A stretch of 46,884 nucleotides of DNA, taken from Bacillota bacterium (GTDB lineage Bacteria > Bacillota > Sulfobacillia > JAJZYS01 > JAJYTV01). The position numbers and the translations under genes are program-made. The stretch covers positions 1 through 46,884 of the forward strand of contig JAJYSJ010000019.1 of NCBI GenBank assembly GCA_021793645.1. The letters are read 5' to 3'. Below, piece by piece: positions 15,794 through 24,871 of the stretch (its first letter is position 1; the number at the start of each line of letters is the position of its first letter). The notes under the pieces were generated by a model. That model was not told the DNA's origin, did no database searches, and worked only from the letters and a program-made list of their open reading frames with translations.

Positions 15794-17359
15794 GCCCGTC
15801 CACCGAACCGGGTCAACCTCGCCGGGAGGTGCTGTTCCAACCAGTCCCGGTCGTACTGCAGAAGCCATTTGTAGAGCGCATGTGCCACGTACCGGAGCCT
15901 GGTCCGACTTGCATGTGGGTTGGCTGAGCACACCTCTATCCAGCGTCGCCGTTGGTCTTCGACGCGGAACCGCGGTCCAGTAGCTGGGGACTGGCGCCGG
16001 CTCGGCGCTGGGAGGTGCTGTTCCAACCAGTCCCGATCGTGATGCCAAAGCCAATAGTAGAGCGTGTATGCCACCTCCCTGAGCCTGGTCCGATTTGCAC
16101 CTGGGTTCGTCGAGCACACCTCGACCCAGCGCCGCCGTTGGTCTTCAAGGCGGAGGCGCGGTCCAGTAGCTGGGGACTGGCGCCGGCCCGGCGCTGGGAG
16201 GTGCTGTTCCAACCAGTCCCGATCGTGATGCCAAAGCCAGTAGTAGAGCGCACACGCCATCTCCCTGAGCCTGGTCCGCGTCGCATTTGGGTTGGCTGAA
16301 CAAACCTCGATCCAGCGCCGCCGTTGGCCGTCAACCCGGAAGTGCGGACTGGCGCCCGGGCCCAGGCGCGGCGGAAGATGTTGTTCCAACCAGTCCCGGT
16401 CATGCTTCCAAAGCCAATCGAAGAGGGCTGGCGCAGCGCGCCTCAGGAGCTGTCGACTTGCATTTGGGTTGGTTGAGCACACCTCGATCCATCTCTGCCG
16501 TTGATCTTCCATGCGGAGACGAGTCGCGGTGGTCTCGGCGCGCCGTGTCTGCTGCACAACGTCTAGTCCCATACGGGCGTGCCGAGACTCTGTTGGCAAG
16601 TAGGCAGAAACGCCGCATGGCGAGCCCAGGACGCCAACGTCTAGTCCCAAAAAGTCTAGCAACACCAGGTGAAGCACTGGAGATTTTGCAAGTAAGGTGG
16701 TAGCCAAATCCGCCCACGCGGGTGTCTGCGAGCCGCGCGTGCTTCTGGTCAGCCACTCCCCTGCGCCAGCGGGCAGCCACGCATCGATGGCTGCAGAAAG
16801 TTCGGATCGGGCGATGTGCTCGTCTTCCGTGGCGAATCCCCTGGTTGCCAGCTCAATCCGGTACCGTTCCGAAACAGAGCGGAGGCCCGCAGGTCGTTGC
16901 GAATGATCTAGGAGTTCGCGACCGCAGGGCGTATCGAAGCAGGAACTGATCCAGAGGATTGTCCTCAACGATAGGGCGCGACGGCGGTACCGTTTCTACG
17001 GCTTGAGCGGCCGACACCACGGAGTAGCGCCAGTGCTGCAAGGGCAACGACGATGCGCACAAGTGCACTCGATGCTGAGGGCACACGACGACTCCGGGAG
17101 CTTGATGCAGCCTGTGCCAGTATGGAAAGCCAAGTATCCGCGTTTCATTGATTGCGCACTCTCCTGCGGGACGCGTTAGGCGAAATCGCACAAAGACAGA
17201 GCTATTCGCTAAGACCATGCACCCTTTGCCTAGCGAACACACGTAGCACTGCCACCGGGCAGTTGCTACCCTCTTGTTTGCGTTTCCAACAAACTCTTGA
17301 AACAAAGGATTGGCATAACAATCTGTTACCGATACGTTGCATACGGGATTTTGGGGCAA
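15794..17359 (-). pseudogene. TnsD/TniQ-like transposition protein, frameshifted and IS-truncated
   Basis: The N-terminal frame (from 17359) contains GFPYWHRLHQAPGVVVCPQH, the hallmark of the TniQ domain of TnsD, the Tn7-type target-selection protein. The usual zinc-ribbon cysteines upstream (CYVC) are partly visible. A frameshift near 16925 passes the reading into the second frame (RSRELLDHSQRPAGLRSVSE-type text). The C-terminal part has four repeats of WIEVCSxNPxAxRTRLR with YxWLWxHDRDWLEQHLP. The IS3 element cuts off its end at 15793. TnsB/TnsC partners are not in the window. Confidence 0.8.
15826..16510 (-). repeat. Four in-frame repeats of about 186 bp in the tnsD-like gene
   Basis: GTTCCAACCAGTCCC recurs at about 15834, 16020, 16206 and 16383, so the period is about 186 bp (62 codons), with one 177-bp unit. 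Each repeat codes for a small helical, Trp-rich unit. The two central units are nearly identical in DNA, indicating recent tandem duplication. Confidence 0.8.
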
Positions 17360-17683
17360 GTGAGAACGTCCCTTCGGACCACCAGACCCTTTGGCGGCCT
17401 ATGGCCGCAGGCCCAAAGCCACGGCCGGGCCTGCGGCAAGCGCCAAGGCATGTCCTGCCGTGGCCCTGCATAGCGATGGCTACACCGTGCGGTGAGGCCG
17501 AAAAACGCCACCTTTTCCGGCAGGAGCGCCATTTGCTCTGTCGAAATAAAGCATTTAGGAAATTAGGACATACGGCGTGAGAATGCCGCAAAGGGGGGGA
17601 CGCCGGCAGGAACCAGGAACTTGGTTCGGCGCGGTGTCTGGCCTACTCTCCTTGCAGTGTTTCGCAGTCTGGAGGTGCCCCGA
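17360..17683. promoter_or_regulatory. Intergenic region upstream of the peptide-transport operon
   Basis: The 324 bases hold an 11-bp perfect stem (17404-17414 with 17427-17437, GCCGCAGGCCC) and an AT-rich stretch (about 17541-17570) where the operon promoter probably lies. No gene is supported. Confidence 0.4.
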
Positions 17684-19291
17684 GTGAAAGCGAACTGGCA
17701 ACGTGTCCTGACCTTGGCGGTGGCCGTGCTCGTGCTCGGTGCCGCGGGGTGCGGCAGTCAGACGACCGCGCCGCAGTCGAAGGGCCCCGTAGAGGGCGGT
17801 ACGCTCTCGATCGAGGTCTCCGCCGACCCTGTCGGCCTGGATCCGGCGAACACGCTCGACAACGACTCCGGTTACGTGCTCGGCACGCTCTACGACGGCC
17901 TCACGGCCTACGGCGTGGGCAACACCACGGTGAAGCCGGGGCTCGCCAAGAGCTGGCAGATCACGAACGGTGGCAAGACCTACATCTTCGATCTCCGCCA
18001 GGGTGTCAAGTTCTCGGACGGCGCGCCCTTCAACGCGCAGGCCGTCGCCTTCTGGGTCGATCACCTGATCAATCCGAAGAACCCAGACTACTACGCCAAC
18101 CTCAAGGGAGCCGAGACGTTCGTGCCCTTCACTTGGGGCAACGTCACCGGCACGCAGATCCTCGGTCCGTACAAGATCGCCATCAACATGAGTCAGCCGA
18201 ACGGTGAGTTCCTCGCCGACCTCGCCATGGTCTGGAACGGCGTGACGAGCCCCAAGATGCTCAAGACCTATGGTACGGACGCCTGGCAGCACCCGGCCGG
18301 AACGGGTCCGTTCGAGTTCGTGCGCTGGGTTAAGGGCCAGTACGTCGAGGTCAAGGCGAACCCGGACTACTGGGGCGGCAAGCCGCACCTCTCCGAGATC
18401 CTGTTCAAGATCATCCCGGACCAGTCGGCGCAGTTGCTGTCGCTCAAGACGGGCGCCATCAACATCCTCACCGACGTGGCACCGAGCGAGATCCCGACCA
18501 TCAAGGGCGACAAGAGCCTCAGGCTTCTGGCCGAGCCCGGTCTTGACGACAACTACGTGTCGCTTCCCGTGCAAACCGGCCCGTTCAAGAGCCTGCTGGT
18601 GCGTCAGGCCGTCAACTACGCGGTCGACAAGCAGGCCATCGACCAGAGCCTCTACGGTGGCTATGCTCAGGTGATGAACTCGCCCCTGCCGACTGTGGCT
18701 TTCGGCTACGACCCGAACATCCCGGCCTACTCCTACAACCTGCAGAAGGCGAAGCAGCTGATGCAGCAGGCGGGCTACGGCAAGGGCTTCACCTTCACCA
18801 TCGACGTCTACAACAACGCCCGCGGCTACAACCCGATCGGCGGGCCGGAGCTCGCGGTGGCGATCCAGAACGACCTCGCCAAGATCGGCATCACACTGAA
18901 GCTGAACGTGCTGGACCCCGCGACCTGGCTCGCCGAGGCGCGCTCCACAAGCTTCAACAAGATGTCGCTGGCCGGCTGGACCGGTGATAATGGCGACCCC
19001 GACGACATGATCTCGCCGCTCTTCAACGGCAACGCCTTCACCACGGGCAACTTCTCGCACTACAACAACGCGACGGTCAACCAGGACTTCGCTAAAGCCC
19101 TTCTGACGTCGAATCCGACGCAGCGCGCCGCGATCTACGACCAGGTGCAGAAGACCATCATGAAGGACGCGCCTGCGATCTTCCTCAACTACACGAACCT
19201 GATGCGCGCGGAAAGCACGAGCGTACACGGCTTTGTGCCGAACCCCACCTTCTTCTACGTCAACATGAACCAGGTCTGGCTCTCTAAGTAG
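17684..19291 (+). CDS. Peptide/nickel-type ABC substrate-binding lipoprotein (DppA/OppA family)
   Basis: GTG 17684 is chosen because GGAGGTG lies six bases upstream and the signal peptide begins there. The hydrophobic core TLAVAVLVLGAAGC ends in a lipobox (GAAGC). The 535-residue length and text such as GGTLSIEVSADPVGLDPANT and PAGTGPFEFVRWVKGQYVEV are typical of SBP_bac_5 proteins, which bind oligopeptides, dipeptides or related ligands outside the membrane. It leads an operon with two permeases and several hydrolases. The ligand is therefore likely peptide-like or N-acylated. The matching ATPases are absent from the window. Confidence 0.93.
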   Translation: MKANWQRVLTLAVAVLVLGAAGCGSQTTAPQSKGPVEGGTLSIEVSADPVGLDPANTLDNDSGYVLGTLYDGLTAYGVGNTTVKPGLAKSWQITNGGKTYIFDLRQGVKFSDGAPFNAQAVAFWVDHLINPKNPDYYANLKGAETFVPFTWGNVTGTQILGPYKIAINMSQPNGEFLADLAMVWNGVTSPKMLKTYGTDAWQHPAGTGPFEFVRWVKGQYVEVKANPDYWGGKPHLSEILFKIIPDQSAQLLSLKTGAINILTDVAPSEIPTIKGDKSLRLLAEPGLDDNYVSLPVQTGPFKSLLVRQAVNYAVDKQAIDQSLYGGYAQVMNSPLPTVAFGYDPNIPAYSYNLQKAKQLMQQAGYGKGFTFTIDVYNNARGYNPIGGPELAVAIQNDLAKIGITLKLNVLDPATWLAEARSTSFNKMSLAGWTGDNGDPDDMISPLFNGNAFTTGNFSHYNNATVNQDFAKALLTSNPTQRAAIYDQVQKTIMKDAPAIFLNYTNLMRAESTSVHGFVPNPTFFYVNMNQVWLSK

Positions 19292-19304
19292 CCGGCTAAG
19301 AAGC

Positions 19305-19344
19305 GAGGAGGGCGGCTGGACCGCCCCCCTCGCCGAGGGGGGGC
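19305..19344 (+). promoter_or_regulatory. Overlapping hairpins between binding-protein and permease genes
   Basis: An 11-bp stem (19305-19315 with 19321-19331, one mismatch) overlaps a second possible stem (CCCCCCTCG with CGAGGGGGG, about 19324-19342). The two cannot form together. The second would cover the purine-rich ribosome site before the permease start at 19352. Confidence 0.45.
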
Positions 19345-19351
19345 GCGGAGC

Positions 19352-20356
19352 ATGCTCACCTATGTCGTCCAACGGCTTCTCTGGGCGATCCCGGTCCTGC
19401 TCGGCGTGCTGATCGCGGTCTTCATCGGCCTGCATGTCGTGCCCGGCAACGTCGCCCAGTCGATCGCAGGCGCGCACGCGACCGCGGCGCAGATCCGGCT
19501 CCTGACGCACCAGCTCGGCCTCGACAAACCCCTCTGGGTGCAGTTCTGGGCCTACTTCACGCAGATCGTGCAGGGCCACTTCGGCACCTCGCTGCAATAC
19601 CACAACCCTGTCGCCCAGGACATCGGCCAGGCCTTCCCGATCACACTGCAGTTGACGATCGCGGCCTTCCTGATCGCGAGCGTGGTCGGCATTCTCAGCG
19701 GCGTCGCGGCGGCCGTCTACCGTAACACATGGTTTGACAGCCTGATCATGGTGCTGGTGCTGATCGGCATCTCGATGCCGATCTTCTGGACCGGCGTCAT
19801 GCTCATCCTGGCCTTCGGCGTCGACCTGCCGCTCTTCCCCTTCTCGAGCGTCCTGACCGCCGGCACGGTGGTGGCGCACATCACCGGCATGCCGATCCTC
19901 GACGCCATCCTGAGCGGCAACTGGAGCGCTGCGGGCGATGCCGTGGGCCACCTCGTGCTGCCAGCGATCACCCTTGCCACCTACCCTGTGGCTTTCATCA
20001 CGCGCATGACGCGCAGCGCCATGATCGAGGTGCTCTCCCAGGACTACCTGCGTACTGCCCGGGCCAAGGGCCTGCGCGAGCGCGTGGTCGTCTGGAAGCA
20101 CGCCCTGCGCAACGCGTCTCTGCCCATCGTGACCGTGCTGGGCGTTCAGGTGGGGGCCCTGCTGTCGGGCGCCGTCCTCACCGAGACGATCTTCTCCATC
20201 CCCGGCATCGGGCGACTGATGATCCAGGCCATCCTCTTCCGCGACTACCCGGTGGTGCAGGGTGTCGTCATCCTGGCCGCCAGCGTCTTCGTACTTGTCA
20301 ACCTGCTCGTGGACCTCCTCTACGCGCGTCTCGACCCGCGCATCCACTACAGCTAG
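19352..20356 (+). CDS. Peptide ABC transporter permease, DppB-like
   Basis: The 334-residue protein starts at ATG 19352. It begins MLTYVVQRLLWAIPVLLGVL, the characteristic first membrane segment of DppB/OppB permeases, and contains the EAA-like cytoplasmic loop (DYLRTARAKGLRERVVVWKH). About six membrane segments are present, and the C-terminal DLLYARLDPRIHYS is typical. It forms half of the membrane channel with the next gene, 11 bases downstream. Confidence 0.93.
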   Translation: MLTYVVQRLLWAIPVLLGVLIAVFIGLHVVPGNVAQSIAGAHATAAQIRLLTHQLGLDKPLWVQFWAYFTQIVQGHFGTSLQYHNPVAQDIGQAFPITLQLTIAAFLIASVVGILSGVAAAVYRNTWFDSLIMVLVLIGISMPIFWTGVMLILAFGVDLPLFPFSSVLTAGTVVAHITGMPILDAILSGNWSAAGDAVGHLVLPAITLATYPVAFITRMTRSAMIEVLSQDYLRTARAKGLRERVVVWKHALRNASLPIVTVLGVQVGALLSGAVLTETIFSIPGIGRLMIQAILFRDYPVVQGVVILAASVFVLVNLLVDLLYARLDPRIHYS

Positions 20357-20367
20357 GGGGGAGTCCC

Positions 20368-21267
20368 ATGGCCCTGCCGATCGCGCCGACGCCGGTGGAG
20401 GAGATCAAGGAGGCTCCCCTGACCAGCGAGGGATTACGCGCCTGGCGCCATTTCCGCCGCAACCGCGGCGCCGTCGTCGCCCTCTGGGTGCTGGTGGTCG
20501 TCATCCTTGCCGCCATCCTTGCCCCGCTTCTGAGCCATCAGAGCCCTGTCGCGCAGAACCTCTCCCAGGCGCTGCAGCCGCCGTCGCCGGCCCACCTCCT
20601 GGGCACGGACGAATACGGGCGCGACGAGTTTGCCCGCGTCCTCTTCGGCGCCCGCACGGCACTCGAGACCGGGCTCATCATCGTGGCTATCTCGCTCTCG
20701 ATCGGCACGCTTTGGGGCCTTCTCACCGCCTACTACGGCGGCATCTGGGACATGGTCCTGATGCGTGTGGCCGACATCTTCATGGCTTTCCCGTTCCTGC
20801 TGCTCGCGCTGATGATCGTGGCCGCGCTCGGTCCCGGGCTCGTGCAGGCCGAGATCGCCATCGCCATCACCTACCTGCCCGTCTACGCTCGCCTCGTGCG
20901 TTCGGTCGGACTTGGCATCAAACAGCTCGAGTTCGTGCAGGCGGCGAAGTCCTTGGGGGCGCGCGACGCGCTGATTATCCGGCGCCACTTTCTGCCGAAC
21001 CTCCTGCCGACACTGCTCGTGCAGGCGACCCTCAACGTCGGCACGGCCATCATCGACGTGGCGGGCCTTTCCTTCCTCGGCATGGGCGTGCAGCCGCCCA
21101 CCGCCGACTGGGGCGCCATGCTTTCCGACGGCCAGAACTTCATCCTGCTGTCTCCGTGGCTGGTGCTGGCCCCGGGCATCGCGATCCTGATCGTCGTACT
21201 CGCGAGCAACCTCGTCGGCGACGGCCTGCGCGAGGCACTGGACCCTCGCAGCCGGCATCAAGCATGA
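20368..21267 (+). CDS. Peptide ABC transporter permease, DppC-like
   Basis: The 299-residue protein starts at ATG 20368 after GGGGGGAG. It has the DppC N-terminal extension, the GTDEYGRDEFARVLFGART motif that marks this family, and the EAA loop (EFVQAAKSLGARDALIIRRH). The end (LVGDGLREALDPR) is typical. With the DppB-like protein it makes the heterodimeric pore. No DppD/DppF ATPase follows, so ATPases must be supplied from elsewhere or have been lost. Confidence 0.93.
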   Translation: MALPIAPTPVEEIKEAPLTSEGLRAWRHFRRNRGAVVALWVLVVVILAAILAPLLSHQSPVAQNLSQALQPPSPAHLLGTDEYGRDEFARVLFGARTALETGLIIVAISLSIGTLWGLLTAYYGGIWDMVLMRVADIFMAFPFLLLALMIVAALGPGLVQAEIAIAITYLPVYARLVRSVGLGIKQLEFVQAAKSLGARDALIIRRHFLPNLLPTLLVQATLNVGTAIIDVAGLSFLGMGVQPPTADWGAMLSDGQNFILLSPWLVLAPGIAILIVVLASNLVGDGLREALDPRSRHQA

Positions 21268-21301
21268 GGGGCGGCTGCCCCTTGCGAAGGAGCTGAATCT
21301 C

Positions 21302-22072
21302 TTGTCCGGGAGCTTTGAGAGGCGCAAGGCATTCATCACCGGTGCCGCGCACGGCATAGGCCGCGCCGTCGCCGTGGAACTGGCCCGCCGCGGCGCCGAG
21401 ATCGTCGCGACGGACGTGCTGACGTCGGAGCTCGAGGAGACAAAGGCCGCCGTGGCGGCCGTGGGCGGTCGGGTCGAGATCCGGGCGCTCGACGTGACCC
21501 AGAGTGCCCAGGTCGCCGAGGCGATGGCCGATGCGGCGCGGGACGGCCTCGACATCCTCGTCAATGTCGCGGGTGGCGTGCTGGGTCAGGTCGGGCGGCC
21601 GATCGAGGAGGTCACGGACGAGGAGTTCCTGGCCATCGTGCGGGTCAACCTGCAGGGCGTCTTCCACACGACCCGCGCCGCAGCGCCGTTCATGAAGGCC
21701 AAGGGCTACGGGCGGATCGTCAACATCTCCTCAGGCGCCGGTCGCGGCGTCAGCCTCACGGGCATCCAGGCCTATGCCTCGGCCAAGGCGGGTCAGATCG
21801 GCTTCACGCGCCAGATGGCGCACGAGCTGGGTCCCTTTGGTATCACCGTCAACAACGTGGCTCCGGGCTTCGTGCGCTCGAACCCGACGACGGAGCGCCA
21901 GTGGCAGACCTATGGCGAGGAGGGCCAGCAAAGCCTTCTCGCCGCGATCCCTGTGCGCCGGCTAGGTCGGGCTGAGGACATTGCCTATGCGGTGTGCTTC
22001 TTCGCCGCCGAGGAGGCGGGCTGGATCACCGGCCAGACGCTCAGCGTCGACGGCGGCAAATGGATGCAGTAG
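21302..22072 (+). CDS. Short-chain dehydrogenase/reductase, FabG-like
   Basis: The start is TTG 21302 with GAAGGAGC eight bases before. The 256-residue protein shows TGAAHGIG (cofactor binding), NVAGG, the catalytic Ser in NISSG and YASAKAG (Tyr and Lys). The C-terminus (WITGQTLSVDGGKW) is the classical SDR end. It is an NAD(P)H-dependent oxidoreductase of unknown substrate. Lying between the permeases and an M28 peptidase, it probably acts on a metabolite of the imported compound rather than in fatty-acid synthesis. Confidence 0.9.
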   Translation: MSGSFERRKAFITGAAHGIGRAVAVELARRGAEIVATDVLTSELEETKAAVAAVGGRVEIRALDVTQSAQVAEAMADAARDGLDILVNVAGGVLGQVGRPIEEVTDEEFLAIVRVNLQGVFHTTRAAAPFMKAKGYGRIVNISSGAGRGVSLTGIQAYASAKAGQIGFTRQMAHELGPFGITVNNVAPGFVRSNPTTERQWQTYGEEGQQSLLAAIPVRRLGRAEDIAYAVCFFAAEEAGWITGQTLSVDGGKWMQ

Positions 22073-22085
22073 GGAGTCTTGACAG

Positions 22086-23795
22086 GTGCGGCTCGACGGC
22101 TATCTCGAACGCCTGCTTTCAGAGGTGGACGAGGGGCGACTGATGGCGGAGTGCCGGGAGGTCAGCCAAGAGGTGCGCCTCTCCGGCAGCCCCGAGGAGG
22201 AGCGGGCCTTCCGCTACGTCGCCCGGCGGCTGGAGGAGATTGGCTTCGCGGTGCGCCTGGGGCACCATCCCGGCTACGTCAGCTGGCCGGGGCCGGCCGC
22301 GCTCGAGGTCTCAGGCCTGGGCGCCCTGCCCTGCATCACCCATGCCATGGCGCAGCCCTGCGCGGCGCTCGAGGGGGAGATCCTCGACCTCGGCGCCATG
22401 CGCGCCGAGGAGGTGCGGCGCCAGCAGATCTCGGGCAGGATCGCGCTGCTCGACGGCGTGGCCAATCCCCAGAGCGTCCAGGCGGCCGAGGCCGGCGGGG
22501 CGATCGCCGAGATCTTCGTCAGCGGCAATAAGCGCCACGAGATGATCGTCTCGCCCGTCTGGGGCAGCCCGGGCCTCGACGACCTCGCTCGCCTGCCCAG
22601 GACCCCCTCCGTCTCGATCGATGTCGCTGCGGGCGAGCGCCTGAGGCTCCGGCTGCGCGGAGGCAAAGTGACGGCGCGGATGTGGGCAGAAGTGGACACG
22701 CGCTGGCGCGAACTGCCCCTGCTGGAGGCGGACCTGCCGGCACCCGGCGGCGACGGCAGCTTCGTCCTCTTCTCTGGCCACATCGATTCCTGGTACCTGG
22801 GCGCCATGGACAACGGCAGCGCCAACGCGTTGATGCTGGAGCTGGCGCGTATCCTCCAGCCCCGTCAGGGCGCCCTCGCGCGCGGGCTGCGGCTCTGCTT
22901 CTGGTCAGGGCACTCGCACGGGCGCTACGCTGGCTCGGCGTATTACGCGGATCTCCACCACTTCGAACTCAGCGACCACTGCGTCGTGCACGTCAACGTG
23001 GACTCGCCCGGCGGACAGGGCGCTGTGGACCTCGGCCACGCGATCGCAAGCGCGGAGCTGCGCTCCCTCGGCGGCCAGGCGATCGCGCCGGAGAGCGAGG
23101 AGCCGTACGAGGGTACGCCACCGCTGCGTGCGGGCGACGAATCCTTCCTCGGCTTCGGCGTGCCGGCGCTCTTCATGGAGGTCTCGGAGCAGCCCTTCGC
23201 CGGCGAGGGGAACTCAGGCGTCTCTGCCGGCGGGGGGCTCGGCTGGTGGTGGCACACGCCCGAGGACACGCTCGATAAGCTGGATTCCGCCTTCCTGGCG
23301 CGCGATGCGCGCATCTACTTGCGCGCCATCTGGCACCTCCTTATCGAGCCGGTGCTGCCCATGCGGGCGGCGGACGCTGCGGCGGAGGTGCTGCTTATGC
23401 TCAAGGCCCGTCAGGCGCAGGCCGGGCGGCGCCTGGATCTTGGCGAGGCGATCCTGCATGCCCAGCGCCTCGTCCAGCGCGCCGAGCGCGTTGATCTCGA
23501 AGCCGACCGGCTGCGGGCTACGGGCGATGCGGCCAACCCTCGGCAGGTGCGGAGGGCGAACGGACGCCTGATGGCTCTCTCGCGGGCTCTCGGTCCGATC
23601 CGCTACAGCCGCATCGGGCCGTTCGGCCAGGATCCGGCCCTGCCGCAGGGAATTCTGCCGGGCCTCGAACGGGTCGCTGCGCTCGCCGCACTGGCGGACG
23701 GCGATCCCTTGATCCGGCATCTGCAGGTTGATCTCGTGCGCGAGCGCAACCGGATCGTCGCGGGGCTCGCGGCGGCCCGGGCGGCGTTGCGTTGA
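22086..23795 (+). CDS. M28-family (aminopeptidase-like) metallopeptidase
   Basis: The 569-residue protein starts at GTG 22086, 13 bases after the SDR stop. The zinc-site text SGHIDSWYLGAMDNGSAN gives His232 and Asp242, as in M28 peptidases (GHxDS...DNxSG). The preceding 100 residues resemble a PA-like insert (GRIALLDGVANPQSVQAAEA). No signal peptide is visible, so it acts in the cytoplasm. The C-terminal 130 residues are a helical extension not seen in basic M28 enzymes. It probably trims imported peptides or amides. Confidence 0.8.
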   Translation: MRLDGYLERLLSEVDEGRLMAECREVSQEVRLSGSPEEERAFRYVARRLEEIGFAVRLGHHPGYVSWPGPAALEVSGLGALPCITHAMAQPCAALEGEILDLGAMRAEEVRRQQISGRIALLDGVANPQSVQAAEAGGAIAEIFVSGNKRHEMIVSPVWGSPGLDDLARLPRTPSVSIDVAAGERLRLRLRGGKVTARMWAEVDTRWRELPLLEADLPAPGGDGSFVLFSGHIDSWYLGAMDNGSANALMLELARILQPRQGALARGLRLCFWSGHSHGRYAGSAYYADLHHFELSDHCVVHVNVDSPGGQGAVDLGHAIASAELRSLGGQAIAPESEEPYEGTPPLRAGDESFLGFGVPALFMEVSEQPFAGEGNSGVSAGGGLGWWWHTPEDTLDKLDSAFLARDARIYLRAIWHLLIEPVLPMRAADAAAEVLLMLKARQAQAGRRLDLGEAILHAQRLVQRAERVDLEADRLRATGDAANPRQVRRANGRLMALSRALGPIRYSRIGPFGQDPALPQGILPGLERVAALAALADGDPLIRHLQVDLVRERNRIVAGLAAARAALR

Positions 23796-23809
23796 AGGAG
23801 GGTGCCAGG

Positions 23810-24829
23810 GTGCGTTATCTCGTGGTGGGCGCGGGAGCGATCGGCGGCAGCATCGGAGCCTACATGGCACGCGCCGGCGAGGACGTGGTCTTCACCGACC
23901 AGGATGTGGAGCATGTCGTCGCGATGCAGCGGCACGGACTGACGATTCGCGGCTATGATGAGACCGTCACTGTCCCCGTGCAGGCCGTGCGGCTCGAGGA
24001 GCTCCCCGGACTCGCCGCGCCGGACTTCTTGCTGCTCGCGGTCAAGGCCCAGCATACGCGCGAGGCGCTCGCGGGCGTGCTCTCCTCGGTGGGGCCGAAG
24101 ACTGCGGTCGTCTCGCTGCAGAACGGGCTCAACGAGCGCACCATCGCCGAAATGGTCGGGGGGGAGCGCACGATCGGGTGTTTCGTCAACTTCTCGGCCG
24201 ACTACCTCGGCCCAGGCCTCGTGCACTACGGCTCGGAGGGTGCCCTTTACGTCGGCGAGCTGGACGGGCGGAATAGCGGCCGCCTCGAGGCCCTCGCGCG
24301 GGCGATGGAGCACTTCGGCACGGTGCACCGCACCGACAACATCTGGGGCTACCTCTGGGCAAAGCTCGGCTACGCCACCATGCTCTTCGCGACGGCCCTC
24401 GCCGACGAGCGGATGGGCGACGTTGTGGACCGCTACCGTACGCTGATGGTGGAGCTGGCTTGCGAGGTGTACGACGTGGCGGATCGGGAGGGGGTGCGCC
24501 TGATGCCCTTCGACACCATCACGCCGGCTCTCTACTGGCCGCGCGAGCGCCAGGACTGGGCCCTTCTCGATCTGGCCCTCGACCGCATGGTGCGTTGGCA
24601 GCTCGCCAGTGAGAAGACGAAGAGCGGCATCTGGCGGGACATCAAGGTGCGCCACCGCACGACCGAAGTGGACGAGCAGCCGGGCAGGGTGCTGGCGATC
24701 GGCCGCGGGCACGGCCTCAGGCTGCCCCTGACCCAGAAGCTCGTCGCGATGATCCACGAGCTCGAGCGGGGTGAGCGGGAGATGTCCTGGCAGAACCTCG
24801 AAGAGCTCGAGGCGCTCCGCGGCGGCTAG
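23810..24829 (+). CDS. Ketopantoate reductase-family (PanE/ApbA) oxidoreductase
   Basis: GTG 23810 is chosen because GAAGGAGGG is six bases upstream and the Rossmann strand starts at once (VRYLVVGAGAIGGSIGAYMA). The central Lys/Asn text (LLAVKAQHTRE, VVSLQNGLNE) and the C-terminal helical domain are those of PanE-like enzymes. At 339 residues it is slightly longer than PanE (about 300). Its place in a catabolic operon argues for a paralogue acting on another 2-keto or 2-hydroxy acid rather than for pantothenate synthesis. Confidence 0.85.
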   Translation: MRYLVVGAGAIGGSIGAYMARAGEDVVFTDQDVEHVVAMQRHGLTIRGYDETVTVPVQAVRLEELPGLAAPDFLLLAVKAQHTREALAGVLSSVGPKTAVVSLQNGLNERTIAEMVGGERTIGCFVNFSADYLGPGLVHYGSEGALYVGELDGRNSGRLEALARAMEHFGTVHRTDNIWGYLWAKLGYATMLFATALADERMGDVVDRYRTLMVELACEVYDVADREGVRLMPFDTITPALYWPRERQDWALLDLALDRMVRWQLASEKTKSGIWRDIKVRHRTTEVDEQPGRVLAIGRGHGLRLPLTQKLVAMIHELERGEREMSWQNLEELEALRGG

Positions 24830-24871
24830 GATCCCGGAGGCCGGAACGGAGCAACGAAGGGGGACCCTGGC

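Noticed and set aside
15826-16510. Regular repeats that might be taken for a CRISPR array
   Set aside because: The period of about 186 bp is a whole number of codons, the units code for the same helical peptide, and there are no short repeats with unique spacers.
17555-20347. 930-codon antisense frame over the binding-protein and permease genes
   Set aside because: The plus strand codes for clear DppA/DppB proteins. The antisense product is His/Arg/Asp-rich low-complexity text, typical of the mirror frame of GC-rich genes.
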